A program made the translations under genes and the position numbers. Source: Archaeoglobus veneficus SNP6 (GTDB taxonomy: Archaea; Halobacteriota; Archaeoglobi; Archaeoglobales; Archaeoglobaceae). Taken from it: a DNA stretch of 64,000 nucleotides. A model generated the notes under the pieces. The model ran no database searches and was not told the DNA's origin. It saw nothing but the letters and a program-made list of their open reading frames with translations. The stretch covers positions 682,001 through 746,000 of the forward strand of contig NC_015320.1 in NCBI RefSeq assembly GCF_000194625.1, given 5' to 3'. How positions within the stretch are numbered: position 1 is the stretch's first letter; each line of letters starts with the position of its first letter. Shown piece after piece: positions 20,229-29,139 of the stretch.

Positions 20229-20417
20229 TCAGGTTTTTACTCTCCACCTTCCCGCCATCACAAATTCAAGCTCTTTAAGAATTCTTACGCACTCGTCGTA
20301 TGCGTTTTCCGGGACAAGAATAGTAGTTTTCGATTTGTCAACGTAATGTATTCTTCTGAGAATTAGTCTATTTCTGAACATATATGCGACATCTCTTCTG
20401 ACCCTAACTTCTTTCAC
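20229..20417 (-). CDS. Small basic protein, unknown
   Basis: This 62-residue, Arg-rich protein (VRRDVAYMFRNRLILRRI) ends with a helix and WRVKT. I recognise no family. A TATA-like tataataatatataaac lies immediately upstream of the ATG, consistent with leaderless transcription of a real gene. It lies between livF and the leuC-type gene and converges with livF. Confidence 0.5.
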   Translation of the reverse strand: MKEVRVRRDVAYMFRNRLILRRIHYVDKSKTTILVPENAYDECVRILKELEFVMAGRWRVKT

Positions 20418-20492
20418 AACTTAATACTCATTATAATAATATATAAACCTTTCCTTCCATGTGAAATAAAGGAAACTGTAGAAACAGGTGTT

Positions 20493-21749
20493 CTACCTGA
20501 CCTCCCTTGGGTCTGTAATCTCGCCATAGAGGGCTGTTGCTGCTGCTGTGGCGGGTGAAACAAGGTAAATTTTCCCTTCTGGGCTCCCCTGCCTGCCTAT
20601 GAAGTTTCTGTTGGACGTTGAGACGCTAACCTCTCCACTGGCTATCAGCCCAAAGCTTCCACCCATGCACGGCCCGCAGCACGGGAATTCAACAATTCCA
20701 CCTGCTTCAACAAAAATATCTATCAGCCCGTCTTTGAGAGCTTTTCTGTATTCTGCTCTTGACGCGGGGATAACTATGAGCCTCACGTTTTTGGCGATTT
20801 TCTCCCCCTTAAGGAATTCGGCGGCAATTTTCAGGTCTTCATACCTGCCGTTGGTACATGAACCTATGAAAACCTGGTCAACCTTCGTTCCTTTCACTTC
20901 TGAAACACCAACGACGTTGTCAACGCGGTGTGGCTTTGCAACCTGCGGCTCCATGCCCGTGACATCGAGCTCAACAGTTTTAGCCTCCGCATCCTCATCG
21001 CCGTGAATTTCTTCGAAATCTTCAACGCCTATTGCCCTGAGGTACTTTCTCGTTTCATCGTCAGGCTCTATTATGCCGGCTTTCCCACCCATTTCGATGG
21101 CCATGTTGCTCATAGTCAGGCGTTGAGCCATGCTCATCTTTCTGACGACGTCTCCTGCATACTCGCACGCCTTGTAGTTTGCTCCATCGCTGCCAACCAT
21201 GCCTATGAGCTTCAGAATGATGTCCTTGCTGTAAACGTGCTTCTCAAGTTTTCCGTTAACTTCAAACCTTATCGTTTCAGGAACCCTGAACCATAGCTTG
21301 CCGGTTGCGAAGACGAAACCCATGTCTGTAGAGCCTATACCGGTTGCGAAGCATCCGAGGGCTCCGTACATGCACGTGTGACTGTCCGCTCCGACTATCA
21401 GTTCTCCCGGCTTAGCGTGACCTTTTTCTACCATTATCTGGTGAGCAATGCCTTCATGCACATCGTAGTTCAGGATGTTCTGCTCTTCGGCAAATTTGCG
21501 GAGCATTTTGTGTGTCTCAGCTGCAGTAACGCTATCTGCCGGCACCTGATGGTCAAAGGCCATGATTATGCGCGACGGATCCCACACCTTTGCGCTTTCG
21601 CCAGCAATCTCCCTGAAGGCCTTTATGGCAAGAGGAGCGGTAATATCGTGAACCATTGCCCTGTCTATGTCCGCAAGAACGTAATCTCCTGCTTTAACGT
21701 CCTTTCCAGCAGCTCTTGAGAGTATCTTCTCCGCAATGGTTTTGCCCAT
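20493..21749 (-). CDS. leuC: 3-isopropylmalate/homoaconitase-type dehydratase large subunit
   Basis: This is the large subunit of an aconitase-family isomerase, most likely 3-isopropylmalate dehydratase of leucine synthesis. The 418 residues match the short archaeal form. Three cysteines for the [4Fe-4S] cluster are visible: FIGSCTNGR and [13 protein letters not shown]. Other landmarks are [37 protein letters not shown] and [30 protein letters not shown]. The small subunit (leuD) is not adjacent. Archaeal LeuC, homoaconitase and citramalate-pathway enzymes are hard to separate by sequence alone. Confidence 0.9.
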   Translation of the reverse strand: MGKTIAEKILSRAAGKDVKAGDYVLADIDRAMVHDITAPLAIKAFREIAGESAKVWDPSRIIMAFDHQVPADSVTAAETHKMLRKFAEEQNILNYDVHEGIAHQIMVEKGHAKPGELIVGADSHTCMYGALGCFATGIGSTDMGFVFATGKLWFRVPETIRFEVNGKLEKHVYSKDIILKLIGMVGSDGANYKACEYAGDVVRKMSMAQRLTMSNMAIEMGGKAGIIEPDDETRKYLRAIGVEDFEEIHGDEDAEAKTVELDVTGMEPQVAKPHRVDNVVGVSEVKGTKVDQVFIGSCTNGRYEDLKIAAEFLKGEKIAKNVRLIVIPASRAEYRKALKDGLIDIFVEAGGIVEFPCCGPCMGGSFGLIASGEVSVSTSNRNFIGRQGSPEGKIYLVSPATAAATALYGEITDPREVR

Positions 21750-21791
21750 AGTTGCCCGGCGTTTGAGGCAACTTATTTAACTTTCGATTGT

Positions 21792-22571
21792 TCAGCGTTT
21801 CAGCGTTTTCAGGCACACAAGGCATGCACCCTTCGCAACTGCAAGCTCGTCCTTCAGGGCGAGAACTTCTGGTGTGAAGCCGGGCATGAGGTGGCGGTAA
21901 ATGCCCTCTTTGACCTTCTCAGCCATCAAATTCATACCTATACGTCCACCAAGCACGACTGCAGAAGAGTCGAGGAGCGTGACTGCGTTAGCTACAGCGG
22001 TGCAGAAGAGCTCAAACTCTTTCAACGAGTAAACCTTCCCACTTGACACGAGTTCTTTAACGTCTCCGTACTTATTTTTCAAGGCTCTTCCGCCGAAGTA
22101 GGCTTCGAGGTGTCCCTTCCCTCCACAACTGCATTCCTCGCTTCCACCAACGAACCAGTGCCCCAATTCGCCTGCGAGGCCGTCCCCTCTGTAGAGTTCT
22201 TCGTTGGTTATTATCCCGCTACCTATACCCGTTCCAACGGTTATCGCAAGGATGTTCGGAAGCTTGAAGACGTGATGGGCGTAGACAGCAAAACAGTTTG
22301 CATCGTTTTCTATGACTGCCGGGATTTTCAGATCAAGCTGCGGTATCGACGGGAGGTTTGGAGCGAGGATGGGTTTATCGCCCTTAATCCAGACTGCTGC
22401 ACCTATCCCGACAGCTACTGCACCGACTTCTTCAGCGATTTTTTCAATAAAACTGTCGATTCCAGCGGAAAAAACCTCACTGGTTGAATAACTCCCAACA
22501 TGGTGGAAATCCCCGTCGTAGATGACGATGTCGATGTTTGTCCCGCCTATGTCAACACCAAGAATTCGCAT
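21792..22571 (-). CDS. ROK-family sugar kinase (glucokinase-like)
   Basis: This 259-residue ROK-family protein starts with the ATP phosphate-binding loop LGVDIGGTNIDIVIYDG. It has GIGAAVWIKG, the catalytic VIENDANCFAVYAH, AITVGTGIGSGIITNEELYRGDGLAGELGHW and the zinc motif CSCGGKGHLEAYFGG. Such proteins phosphorylate glucose, N-acetyl sugars or related hexoses. The ATG at 22571 is chosen; a longer frame back to 22667 runs into the cbiE-X 3' end and lacks similarity. The substrate is undetermined. Confidence 0.87.
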   Translation of the reverse strand: MRILGVDIGGTNIDIVIYDGDFHHVGSYSTSEVFSAGIDSFIEKIAEEVGAVAVGIGAAVWIKGDKPILAPNLPSIPQLDLKIPAVIENDANCFAVYAHHVFKLPNILAITVGTGIGSGIITNEELYRGDGLAGELGHWFVGGSEECSCGGKGHLEAYFGGRALKNKYGDVKELVSSGKVYSLKEFELFCTAVANAVTLLDSSAVVLGGRIGMNLMAEKVKEGIYRHLMPGFTPEVLALKDELAVAKGACLVCLKTLKR

Positions 22572-22650
22572 GGATTTCGTAGTCCATCCGGATTTATATT
22601 TTTGGCAGCCCTGCTTACTTTGCTTTCTTTGTTTGATAGAGGGTGAAAGA

Positions 22651-23610
22651 TTATTTACATCCATCACTGCCCGATTTAGCAGAAAAAACTCTGTTGAGGA
22701 TCGCGTACGTTATGAAGTCATCTTTTCCAACGGGTTCACAGAGTATAACCTTCTTTCCTTCGAACTCTCCCTCTATGACTCCTTCCTTGAACTCAAGCCC
22801 AAGTTTTTCTGGCAACTCTTCTGTTGTGTGAACGCCGTAAGCCATGAAGAGGGGAACGAGGTAGATAACACTGGACTCCATCTTCTTGACGACCTCGTCA
22901 ACAGTAGGCTTTCTTCTGTGGGCAGCAAAGGCTATTTCGACCTCGTCGAAAATTCCCATCTGCCTGATTCTCTCTTTGTGATAGTCCATAACCTCTCTGT
23001 AGTAGGGGAGCTTGCTCCCGTGTCCGACTATTATCAAACCCTTCAAACGACCACCTCCTTCAGCATAAACTATCACGTTATCCGATCTTATCTCGAGTTT
23101 TTCGTCAATTCTCTCGTTCTTCATACCGAGATTCTCCATGACAACAATCTTACGTGCGATTCGAGAAAGTCTAACAATATCAAACTTTGAATCGGCGAGA
23201 ATAATTACTTTTCCTCTACATCGGAGCAGGGCTTTTATTTCTTCCATCGCCTCTCTTGCGTGGGCACTTACAATAGCAACCTCGCACAAATCGACTCCAA
23301 GCCTTGCAAGAGCGAGCTGGACGCTGCTGATCCCCGGCTCAACCACGCCTTTTATTTTTGTTCCCAATCCTGAAACCATGGGGTCGCCGGTGGAGAGCAC
23401 AACCACATTCTTTTCTTTTCCCACATTCTCTATTTCTCTGTAGGTTTCCCCATCGAATTTCTTTATAACGATGGATTTGCCCTTTATGTGCTTCTTGGCG
23501 AGTTCTATTGCTTTTTTGCTTCCGTAAACAACTTCTGCTTCCTCTATAAGCCTTGCAGCCCTTTCCGTTATCTGCCCTTCAGCAATTCCCACACCAACGA
23601 TGTATATCAT
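22651..23610 (-). CDS. cbiE: CbiE methyltransferase fused to CbiX(S) cobaltochelatase
   Basis: Residues 1 to about 190 are CbiE, the cobalt-precorrin-7 C5-methyltransferase (IYIVGVGIAEGQITERAARLIEEA, LSTGDPMVSGLG, VEPGISSVQLALARLG). Residues about 194-319 are a short CbiX sirohydrochlorin cobaltochelatase (GLIIVGHGSKLPYYREVM, AFAAHRRKPTVDEV, LVPLFMAYGVHTTEELP), keeping both metal-binding histidines. The join is seamless. At the boundary GGAGGTGGTCG precedes an in-frame TTG-AAG, exactly where stand-alone CbiX begins, so free CbiX may also be made by internal initiation. It is the last gene of the cobalamin operon, and its ATG overlaps the cbiD stop (ATGA). Confidence 0.9.
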   Translation of the reverse strand: MIYIVGVGIAEGQITERAARLIEEAEVVYGSKKAIELAKKHIKGKSIVIKKFDGETYREIENVGKEKNVVVLSTGDPMVSGLGTKIKGVVEPGISSVQLALARLGVDLCEVAIVSAHAREAMEEIKALLRCRGKVIILADSKFDIVRLSRIARKIVVMENLGMKNERIDEKLEIRSDNVIVYAEGGGRLKGLIIVGHGSKLPYYREVMDYHKERIRQMGIFDEVEIAFAAHRRKPTVDEVVKKMESSVIYLVPLFMAYGVHTTEELPEKLGLEFKEGVIEGEFEGKKVILCEPVGKDDFITYAILNRVFSAKSGSDGCK

Positions 23611-24542
23611 ATTCTTCCACCCAACAGGATTACGTCCTCAACCCCCTCGTTTATGCTTCTTGCCCTTTCAAGGATTGCTTTTCTGTAGAACTCTTCTTTC
23701 CTTGCAACGTCCACTTTCTTTCCTCGCAGTTCCGGAATCGCCCACTTGACGAGGAGTGACGGCTTTCCCACGATGATCACTTTTCCCCTTGCGGCTCTGA
23801 GCCCTTCTGTTATGTGAACTCCAAATACGATGGGTTGATAGCCGGGCAGGTTCTCCTTTGCCCAGCGCCACCCTCCTCGTCCCGTTGTTATTACGAGCCT
23901 GTCGTACATTGACGCAATTTCAGCCTTGACATCGATGAGCTTCCTGCACCACGGTTCGACGAAGCCAGTGGTGCCGAGGATGGATATGCCACCTTTTATT
24001 CCGAGCTTCTCGTTGTCCGTTTTCTTTGCAATTTTCTCTCCTGAAGGAACTTCAACAGTGATTTTTCCTTTGAAGTCAAACTCATCAGCGTACTTCCTGA
24101 AATTTTCGAGAATCTGCCTCATCGCCGCTCTGCTGACTGCCTTTTCTCCTTTCTTCTCTCCGATTCCCCTTCCAAATTCAATTTCGGCCTCTCCGCTGCT
24201 GGACACCCTCGCGACGAACTCCATGCCGTCGGTCACATCAAAAGCATGATCTCCGGCGAACTTCCTTGCTATGCAGACACCTTTCTGCTGAACTCTCACG
24301 TTTACATCGATACCTGACGGTGTTGAAACTGTAACGCTTTCCTCGCCAGAAATTGCCCCGCATATCGCCGCGCTTGTGGTTGTTGCTGTCGTTATCCCTC
24401 TGCGAAGATAGCCATCGGGTGTCAGGATGTACAGTCCGCTTTCAACCTTTCTTCTCACTTCTGCACTTCCCTCTTCCTCTGCACGTTGTTTTACCCAGTC
24501 CTCCGGGTATTTGTAGAGTTCAAGTGGATCAACAAGTCTCAT
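23607..24542 (-). CDS. cbiD: Cobalt-precorrin-5B C1-methyltransferase
   Basis: CbiD methylates C1 in the anaerobic (early cobalt insertion) pathway. The core starts YLRRGITTATTTSAAICGA and continues through VSTPSGIDVNV, GEAEIEFGRGIG, ILGTTGFVEPWC, ITTGRGGWRWAKE and VGKPSLLVKWAIPELRG. An N-terminal extension of about 50 residues precedes the core. I chose the ATG at 24542 (MRLVDPLELYK), which has AAAGGA just upstream; a TTG at 24554 is possible. It overlaps the cbiH-C gene by 14 bp and is coupled to cbiE-X. Confidence 0.93.
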   Translation of the reverse strand: MRLVDPLELYKYPEDWVKQRAEEEGSAEVRRKVESGLYILTPDGYLRRGITTATTTSAAICGAISGEESVTVSTPSGIDVNVRVQQKGVCIARKFAGDHAFDVTDGMEFVARVSSSGEAEIEFGRGIGEKKGEKAVSRAAMRQILENFRKYADEFDFKGKITVEVPSGEKIAKKTDNEKLGIKGGISILGTTGFVEPWCRKLIDVKAEIASMYDRLVITTGRGGWRWAKENLPGYQPIVFGVHITEGLRAARGKVIIVGKPSLLVKWAIPELRGKKVDVARKEEFYRKAILERARSINEGVEDVILLGGRI

Positions 24543-25893
24543 CTTCCTTTGCAAGGCTCATCATTCCATTTAGAATCGCAACGCAAATGGTCGAACCTCC
24601 TCTCGGGCCAGCAGTGGTTATGGACGGCACATCGAGCTGCCTTATCATCTCTTTGGATTCTGCTGCATTTACGAATCCAACAGGGGTTGCAACGATGAGG
24701 GCTGGCTTTATTCCCTCCTTCACTATATCATAGAGCGCCAATGCTGCCGAAGGTGCATTTCCCACGGCAACTATGTTACCTTCGAGTTTATTCCTCAACT
24801 TCCTGAAGCCGGAAGCTGTTCTTGTATCATCCCCATTGCTCTCTCCATAATCCACCGCAACTGTAACGTTTTTCGCCCTGAGTCCAGCCTTAACCATGTG
24901 TACATCAACGATAATGTCTCTTCCTTCTTTAATGGCTTCAATTCCCGTCTTCACAGCATTTTTATGGAATCTCAAAATTCCGGCAACACTCAAATCACCA
25001 GTCGCAATTACACACCTCTTTATTATGAAATCCTCGGGTGTGTCGCCAAAGTATCTGTTCACAACTTCGTAGCTCTGCCTTGTTATCTCGATGGCTTTGC
25101 TTGTCGCAGCACCGCTTGCTTCCATCTCCTTTCTTCCTGCTTCCCTCAGACGGTACTTCCTGCTATATCCCCTTGGAGTGATGAACCTGCCACCCATCAG
25201 CTTGCTCTCCGAATTCGAGACGAAGAGAATGGTATGCATATCTACGGCGTCAGGATTCTCCATTATTTCATCCGGGGTAGTAATATACACCTCTTCTTCA
25301 TCCCTTGTAGCGTTTTTGACGATTCCCACTGGCACATTTCCTCTAAATTTCTTCACGAGTTCCATCGCCTTTACGAGGTTGCCTCTCCTTTTCCTGCTTG
25401 AGGGGTTGTAGATGGCAATTACGTAATCACCGAGGAGTGCAGCAACGAGTCTGCGCTCTATAGCCTCCCACGGCGTTAACAAATCGCTCAGGCTTACAAC
25501 TGCGTGATCTCCGCTCACTGCGGAGCCGAGCAGAGGGGATGCTGCGGAAAGGGCTGTAACTCCAGGAATAACCTCGTATTCGATATCAACCCCATTTTCG
25601 GCAACATACTCTGCCACGAGGGAAGCCATGCCGTAGATACTTGGATCGCCACCGCTAACAAGGCTTACCACATTGCTTTCTGCAAGTTTGACTGCCCTTC
25701 TTACTCTCTCTACCTCTTCACCCATTCTGCTTTCGATAATTTCTCCTTTCACGATTTCTCTTATCCTGTCTACGTAGGTTCTGTGGCCTATAACATAGTC
25801 TGAAGATTGGAGAGCCTTTACGGCTTTAATCGTGAGAAAATCCGCGTCGCCTGGGCCGATTCCGACAACGTAGAGTTTACCTTGCGATCGCAA
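24529..25893 (-). CDS. cbiHC: CbiH methyltransferase fused to CbiC methylmutase
   Basis: Residues 1 to about 245 are CbiH, the cobalt-precorrin-3B C17-methyltransferase that contracts the ring (KLYVVGIGPGDADFLTIKA, LVSGGDPSIYGMASL, EVIPGVTALSAASPLLGSAVSGDHAVVSLSD). Residues about 255-454 are CbiC, the cobalt-precorrin-8 methylmutase (ATSKAIEITRQSYEVV, CVIATGDLSVAGILRFH, VGNAPSAALALYD, ATPVGFVNAAESKE). An ATG (MEASGAATSK) at the second domain's natural start, next to AAAGGAG, could give free CbiC. The gene starts with TTG at 25893, supported by a perfect GGAGGTG six bases upstream within the end of cbiG. Confidence 0.92.
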   Translation of the reverse strand: MRSQGKLYVVGIGPGDADFLTIKAVKALQSSDYVIGHRTYVDRIREIVKGEIIESRMGEEVERVRRAVKLAESNVVSLVSGGDPSIYGMASLVAEYVAENGVDIEYEVIPGVTALSAASPLLGSAVSGDHAVVSLSDLLTPWEAIERRLVAALLGDYVIAIYNPSSRKRRGNLVKAMELVKKFRGNVPVGIVKNATRDEEEVYITTPDEIMENPDAVDMHTILFVSNSESKLMGGRFITPRGYSRKYRLREAGRKEMEASGAATSKAIEITRQSYEVVNRYFGDTPEDFIIKRCVIATGDLSVAGILRFHKNAVKTGIEAIKEGRDIIVDVHMVKAGLRAKNVTVAVDYGESNGDDTRTASGFRKLRNKLEGNIVAVGNAPSAALALYDIVKEGIKPALIVATPVGFVNAAESKEMIRQLDVPSITTAGPRGGSTICVAILNGMMSLAKEDETC

Positions 25894-26572
25894 TTGTTAC
25901 ACCTCCATAGACTCTCTTCGGGAAGATTAGCTGTTTCTCTTTCGAGCAGTAGAGGGCACACGCCTCAGCAACGCTCCTCAGACCAATGTCTTCAGCCCTC
26001 GAGGGACTGACGACTTCTATTTCATTGACGTCTTCAGCGGGAACGAAGACGAGGGGTTTCTTTATTATATCTACTGCCTCTATTAGTCCCTCCTCGTCCT
26101 TCTTCAGCTCAACTGTTGCTATAACTCTCACATCGTCAAGCGTCGCTCCCAGCTCCGCAAGAGCAGCCTTTATGGCATACAGCACATCTTCAGCGCTTAT
26201 TCCTCTCCTGCATCCAATTCCAACGCTTAGACCTTCGCTGTATTCCATGGCTGTCGTTATGACTGCAGTAAGGCCATAGTTTTCCAGCATCTTCGCAACT
26301 TCATTTCCACCATGATGACCGCCAAGCAGCGGAATTGCAAATCTCATTGCCTTGTCAACCACAACAACAGCCGGATCAACCCACTTGCTTCGCAACCAGG
26401 GACACATACCTCTTATGACGATGCCCGTGGGCATATAGGCAACAATACAATCGTAATCGAGCAGGCTACCCCATATTCCCGGCTTGTAGAGTATTATGTC
26501 TGCCCTCAGCCAGTCCGCAAGTCTTCTAAGGGCTCTAATATCTTTCCCAAATCCTATAACGGCTATCCGTAT
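25877..26572 (-). CDS. cbiG: Cobalt-precorrin-5A hydrolase CbiG, with no standard start codon
   Basis: CbiG opens the lactone of cobalt-precorrin-5A. Landmarks are CPWLRSKWVDPAVVVVD, RFAIPLLGGHHGGNEVA, GIGCRRGISAEDVLYAI and FPKRVYGGVTIAIAR. An ATG occurs at 26434, but the conserved N-terminal strand lies upstream of it: the frame reads IRIAVIGFGKDIRALRRLADWL. No ATG, GTG or TTG exists between that region and the upstream stop. A perfect GGAGGT lies seven bases before the ATA at 26570-26572, so an ATA start (231 residues, overlapping cbiF by 10 bp) is the best reading. A sequencing error is the alternative. Confidence 0.82.
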   Translation of the reverse strand: MRIAVIGFGKDIRALRRLADWLRADIILYKPGIWGSLLDYDCIVAYMPTGIVIRGMCPWLRSKWVDPAVVVVDKAMRFAIPLLGGHHGGNEVAKMLENYGLTAVITTAMEYSEGLSVGIGCRRGISAEDVLYAIKAALAELGATLDDVRVIATVELKKDEEGLIEAVDIIKKPLVFVPAEDVNEIEVVSPSRAEDIGLRSVAEACALYCSKEKQLIFPKRVYGGVTIAIAR

Positions 26573-27270
26573 AGCACAGACCTCCTTCCTTCCTTTTTTA
26601 GGGCTTTACCGATTATGATTACAGCCGTTCGCTTTATACCTTCTGCTTCGACCTTGTCTGCTATATCTGCGAGCGTCCCGGTTATTACCTTCTCATCTTC
26701 TCTTGATGCGTGGTAAACGACGGCTGCCGGCTCATCTTTCCCTCTTACTTCCGCAACCTTCTCAGCCACGTACCTTATCTTATCAACGCCGAGCAGAATT
26801 ACGATGGTGCAGGGAAGTGGGGCTACGACGTCGAGATAATCCTCATCGAGAGTCCTGCCTTTTGGTCTGCCAACAAACACGAATTCTGCTACTCCCGGCA
26901 TGGTTAGCTCAGCTTTGAGAGATGCTGCGGATGCGAAAATACTGCTGACTCCCGGGATTATTTCGTACTCAATGCCCCTCTTTTCAAGCTCCCTCGTCTG
27001 TTCAGCTATCGCCCCGTATATGCTCGGGTCTCCACTCTGCAGCCTCACGACCTTTTTACCGCTCTTTACCGCGTTCTCTATCAGGTCGATGATCTCTTCG
27101 AGCTTCATGCCGTGGCTGTTTACCTTCTCAGCTTCGAACTCAGAAAGCGCATCCTCGCTGATGAGGGAGCCGGGATAGATTATGAGGTCTGCTTCTTTGA
27201 GCAGCCCGTAGGCCTTGAGAGTGAGCAACTCAGGATCTCCGGGACCAAAACCTGCAAAGTACACCTTCAT
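26563..27270 (-). CDS. cbiF: Cobalt-precorrin-4 C11-methyltransferase
   Basis: CbiF is a SAM-dependent tetrapyrrole methylase acting at C11. The 235 residues show VYFAGFGPGDPELLTLKAYGLL, IIYPGSLISEDAL, RLQSGDPSIYGAIAEQT, IIPGVSSIFASAASLKAELTMPGV and CTIVILLGVDKI. Its ATG overlaps the cbiL stop (ATGA at 27267-27270). Its 3' end contains the GGAGGT that appears to serve cbiG. Confidence 0.95.
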   Translation of the reverse strand: MKVYFAGFGPGDPELLTLKAYGLLKEADLIIYPGSLISEDALSEFEAEKVNSHGMKLEEIIDLIENAVKSGKKVVRLQSGDPSIYGAIAEQTRELEKRGIEYEIIPGVSSIFASAASLKAELTMPGVAEFVFVGRPKGRTLDEDYLDVVAPLPCTIVILLGVDKIRYVAEKVAEVRGKDEPAAVVYHASREDEKVITGTLADIADKVEAEGIKRTAVIIIGKALKKEGRRSVLYG

Positions 27271-27872
27271 TCTTTACTCCCCACAATCAGCGTGAAGTAG
27301 TCGGATTTTTCCGGGATTGCATCATCGAGCTCCTCTATCTTCTCACCTTCCATGAAAATCCTCGTGGCAAGCAGGATTTTACTGAAACCCTGCTGACTTA
27401 GCTTTTTGTGTATATCTGCCGGCTTGGAAGCTTTCAGAACAACGACATGTTTTACTTCAGGCATCTTCGCCGTCGTGACAATCAGCGGAGCATCAACAAA
27501 CTTCTTCATCTTTGCAAAGACGGCCGTGAAGCTTGCTATTCCGGGAATTATCTCCACTTCGATGGATGGATTGATTCTGACAACTTCTTCGGCAACGTGC
27601 TGGAACGTGGAATAGAATGCAGGATCGCCGAGGGATGCAAAGGCGATGTTTTCATCGACACATCTCTCTGCAAGTTCTGCAGCGAGTTTCTTCGTTACCT
27701 CTTCACTTTTCCCCATGGGGAATTCAACGAGCCTCGGCTCTCTAAACTCAGAAACTATCGAATAAGCCAGCTTTCCCGGGACTATCACTTCGTCTGCTTC
27801 CTTTATTACTCTAACAGCTTTGAGTGTTAGCAGTTCCCTGTCTCCTGGCCCCAAGCCAACGCCATACAGCAT
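27267..27872 (-). CDS. cbiL: Cobalt-precorrin-2 C20-methyltransferase
   Basis: CbiL methylates C20 early in corrin synthesis. From the chosen start it has 201 residues, with MLYGVGLGPGDRELLTLKAVRVI, ADEVIVPGKLAYSIV, FASLGDPAFYSTFQHV and IEIIPGI-like EIIPGIASFTAVFAK. The ATG at 27872 is fixed by GGAGG seven bases upstream; a longer frame to 27896 runs into cbiO-T. It starts immediately after the cbiO-T stop. Confidence 0.94.
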   Translation of the reverse strand: MLYGVGLGPGDRELLTLKAVRVIKEADEVIVPGKLAYSIVSEFREPRLVEFPMGKSEEVTKKLAAELAERCVDENIAFASLGDPAFYSTFQHVAEEVVRINPSIEVEIIPGIASFTAVFAKMKKFVDAPLIVTTAKMPEVKHVVVLKASKPADIHKKLSQQGFSKILLATRIFMEGEKIEELDDAIPEKSDYFTLIVGSKE

Positions 27873-27873
27873 T

Positions 27874-29139
27874 TTAATCCTCCTTGCCGCCAACAATCAT
27901 GAAAACTGGATTTAGCCCCCTGAACGCAGTTTTGCCTGCAAGTTCGTAGCTTTTTGAAATGTTTACTATGAGGGCCTCTCTGAACACCCCGAGTTCTTTC
28001 ATCTTTTCTATAACCATGCTTGCAACTTCTATGCGGGCAGCGTTTACGACAATCCTTTTCGCCTTTCTGCATGCTATTTCCAGCATTTCATCTATTTCTT
28101 TTGTACCGCCAAAGAAAACTATATCGTAATCATAATTTCTGAGGAACTCTTTTCCATCCATGTTGAGCACTTCAACGTTTTCAAAGCCCGCAAGATTTTT
28201 CTTTGATTCTTCAAAAGCTTCTGGATCGCTTTCTACAGCAAAAACCTTTCTGACGTAGGGGGAAAAGATAATAGAGATTTTTCCACTCCCGCTTCCGATG
28301 TCTGCAAAAACGTGGTGATTTTCTGGCTTAATCTTCATGAAGAGGATACCTGCAACTTCATCCTTCGTTTGCTTGTGCATGCTGTCTTTATTTCTCGATG
28401 GATTATAAGATGTTGCGTTGTACACTCTCAGCCCGTACAATTCCGCAATTTCCGGCTCGAGACAGTCACCTTCGAATACTATTTTGCCCTGATCCATGAC
28501 CACAAAATGATCACCCACCTGCATCGCAAAATCAGCATCGTGGGTGGATATTACAAGGGTTTTACCTTCATCTCTCAATCTGAGTACTGTCTTGACGACA
28601 TCCCTGACACCTATCCCGTCAAGGCCGGCAGTGGGCTCGTCCATGATTATGCAATCGGGATTCATGGCTACAACGCCTGCTATCGCCACTTTCCTCTTTT
28701 CTCCACCGCTAAGCGTGTTGCAAAGTCTGTTTTCAAACCCCTCAAGGCTGACCCATTTCAGAGCCATTGAAACTCTCTCTGCCACATCTTCTTTGCTTAA
28801 ACCGAGATTTTCACAGCCAAAGGCAACATCCTGCCACACTGTCGGAGCCACGATCTGATCATCGGGATTCTGAAAGACGAAGCCCACCTTCTTTCTAACT
28901 TCCATCAACCCTTTTCTGTCGTATTTTATGGGCTTTCCATCTACTCTCACTTCTCCTTTTCTGGGTCTGAGCAGACCGTTGAAATGCATGAGTAATGTGG
29001 TCTTTCCGGCTCCGTTTCTTCCCATCAGGACTGTTATTCTGCCCTTTTCTGCCCTGAAGTTTACACCCCTCAAAGCCTGTATGCTACCGTATTCGTACCA
29101 CAGGTCGATGGTTTCTATCATTGACTTGGCCTCTGTCAT
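27874..29139 (-). CDS. Cobalt ECF transporter ATPase CbiO fused to CbiT decarboxylating methyltransferase
   Basis: Residues about 7-240 are CbiO, the ATPase of the cobalt energy-coupling transporter: ETIDLWYEYGSIQALRGVNF, Walker A GRNGAGKTT, VFQNPDDQI, LSGGEKRKVAIAGVVAM, IIMDEPTAGLDG and STHDADFA. Residues about 245-421 are CbiT, the cobalt-precorrin-6B C15-methyltransferase/decarboxylase: TKDEVAGILFMKIKP, then the SAM loop FADIGSGSGKISIIFS and VFAVESDPEAFE. The ATG at 29139 overlaps the cbiQ stop (ATGA). One chain thus joins metal uptake and corrin synthesis. No clear ribosome binding site is visible at the domain junction. Confidence 0.9.
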   Translation of the reverse strand: MTEAKSMIETIDLWYEYGSIQALRGVNFRAEKGRITVLMGRNGAGKTTLLMHFNGLLRPRKGEVRVDGKPIKYDRKGLMEVRKKVGFVFQNPDDQIVAPTVWQDVAFGCENLGLSKEDVAERVSMALKWVSLEGFENRLCNTLSGGEKRKVAIAGVVAMNPDCIIMDEPTAGLDGIGVRDVVKTVLRLRDEGKTLVISTHDADFAMQVGDHFVVMDQGKIVFEGDCLEPEIAELYGLRVYNATSYNPSRNKDSMHKQTKDEVAGILFMKIKPENHHVFADIGSGSGKISIIFSPYVRKVFAVESDPEAFEESKKNLAGFENVEVLNMDGKEFLRNYDYDIVFFGGTKEIDEMLEIACRKAKRIVVNAARIEVASMVIEKMKELGVFREALIVNISKSYELAGKTAFRGLNPVFMIVGGKED

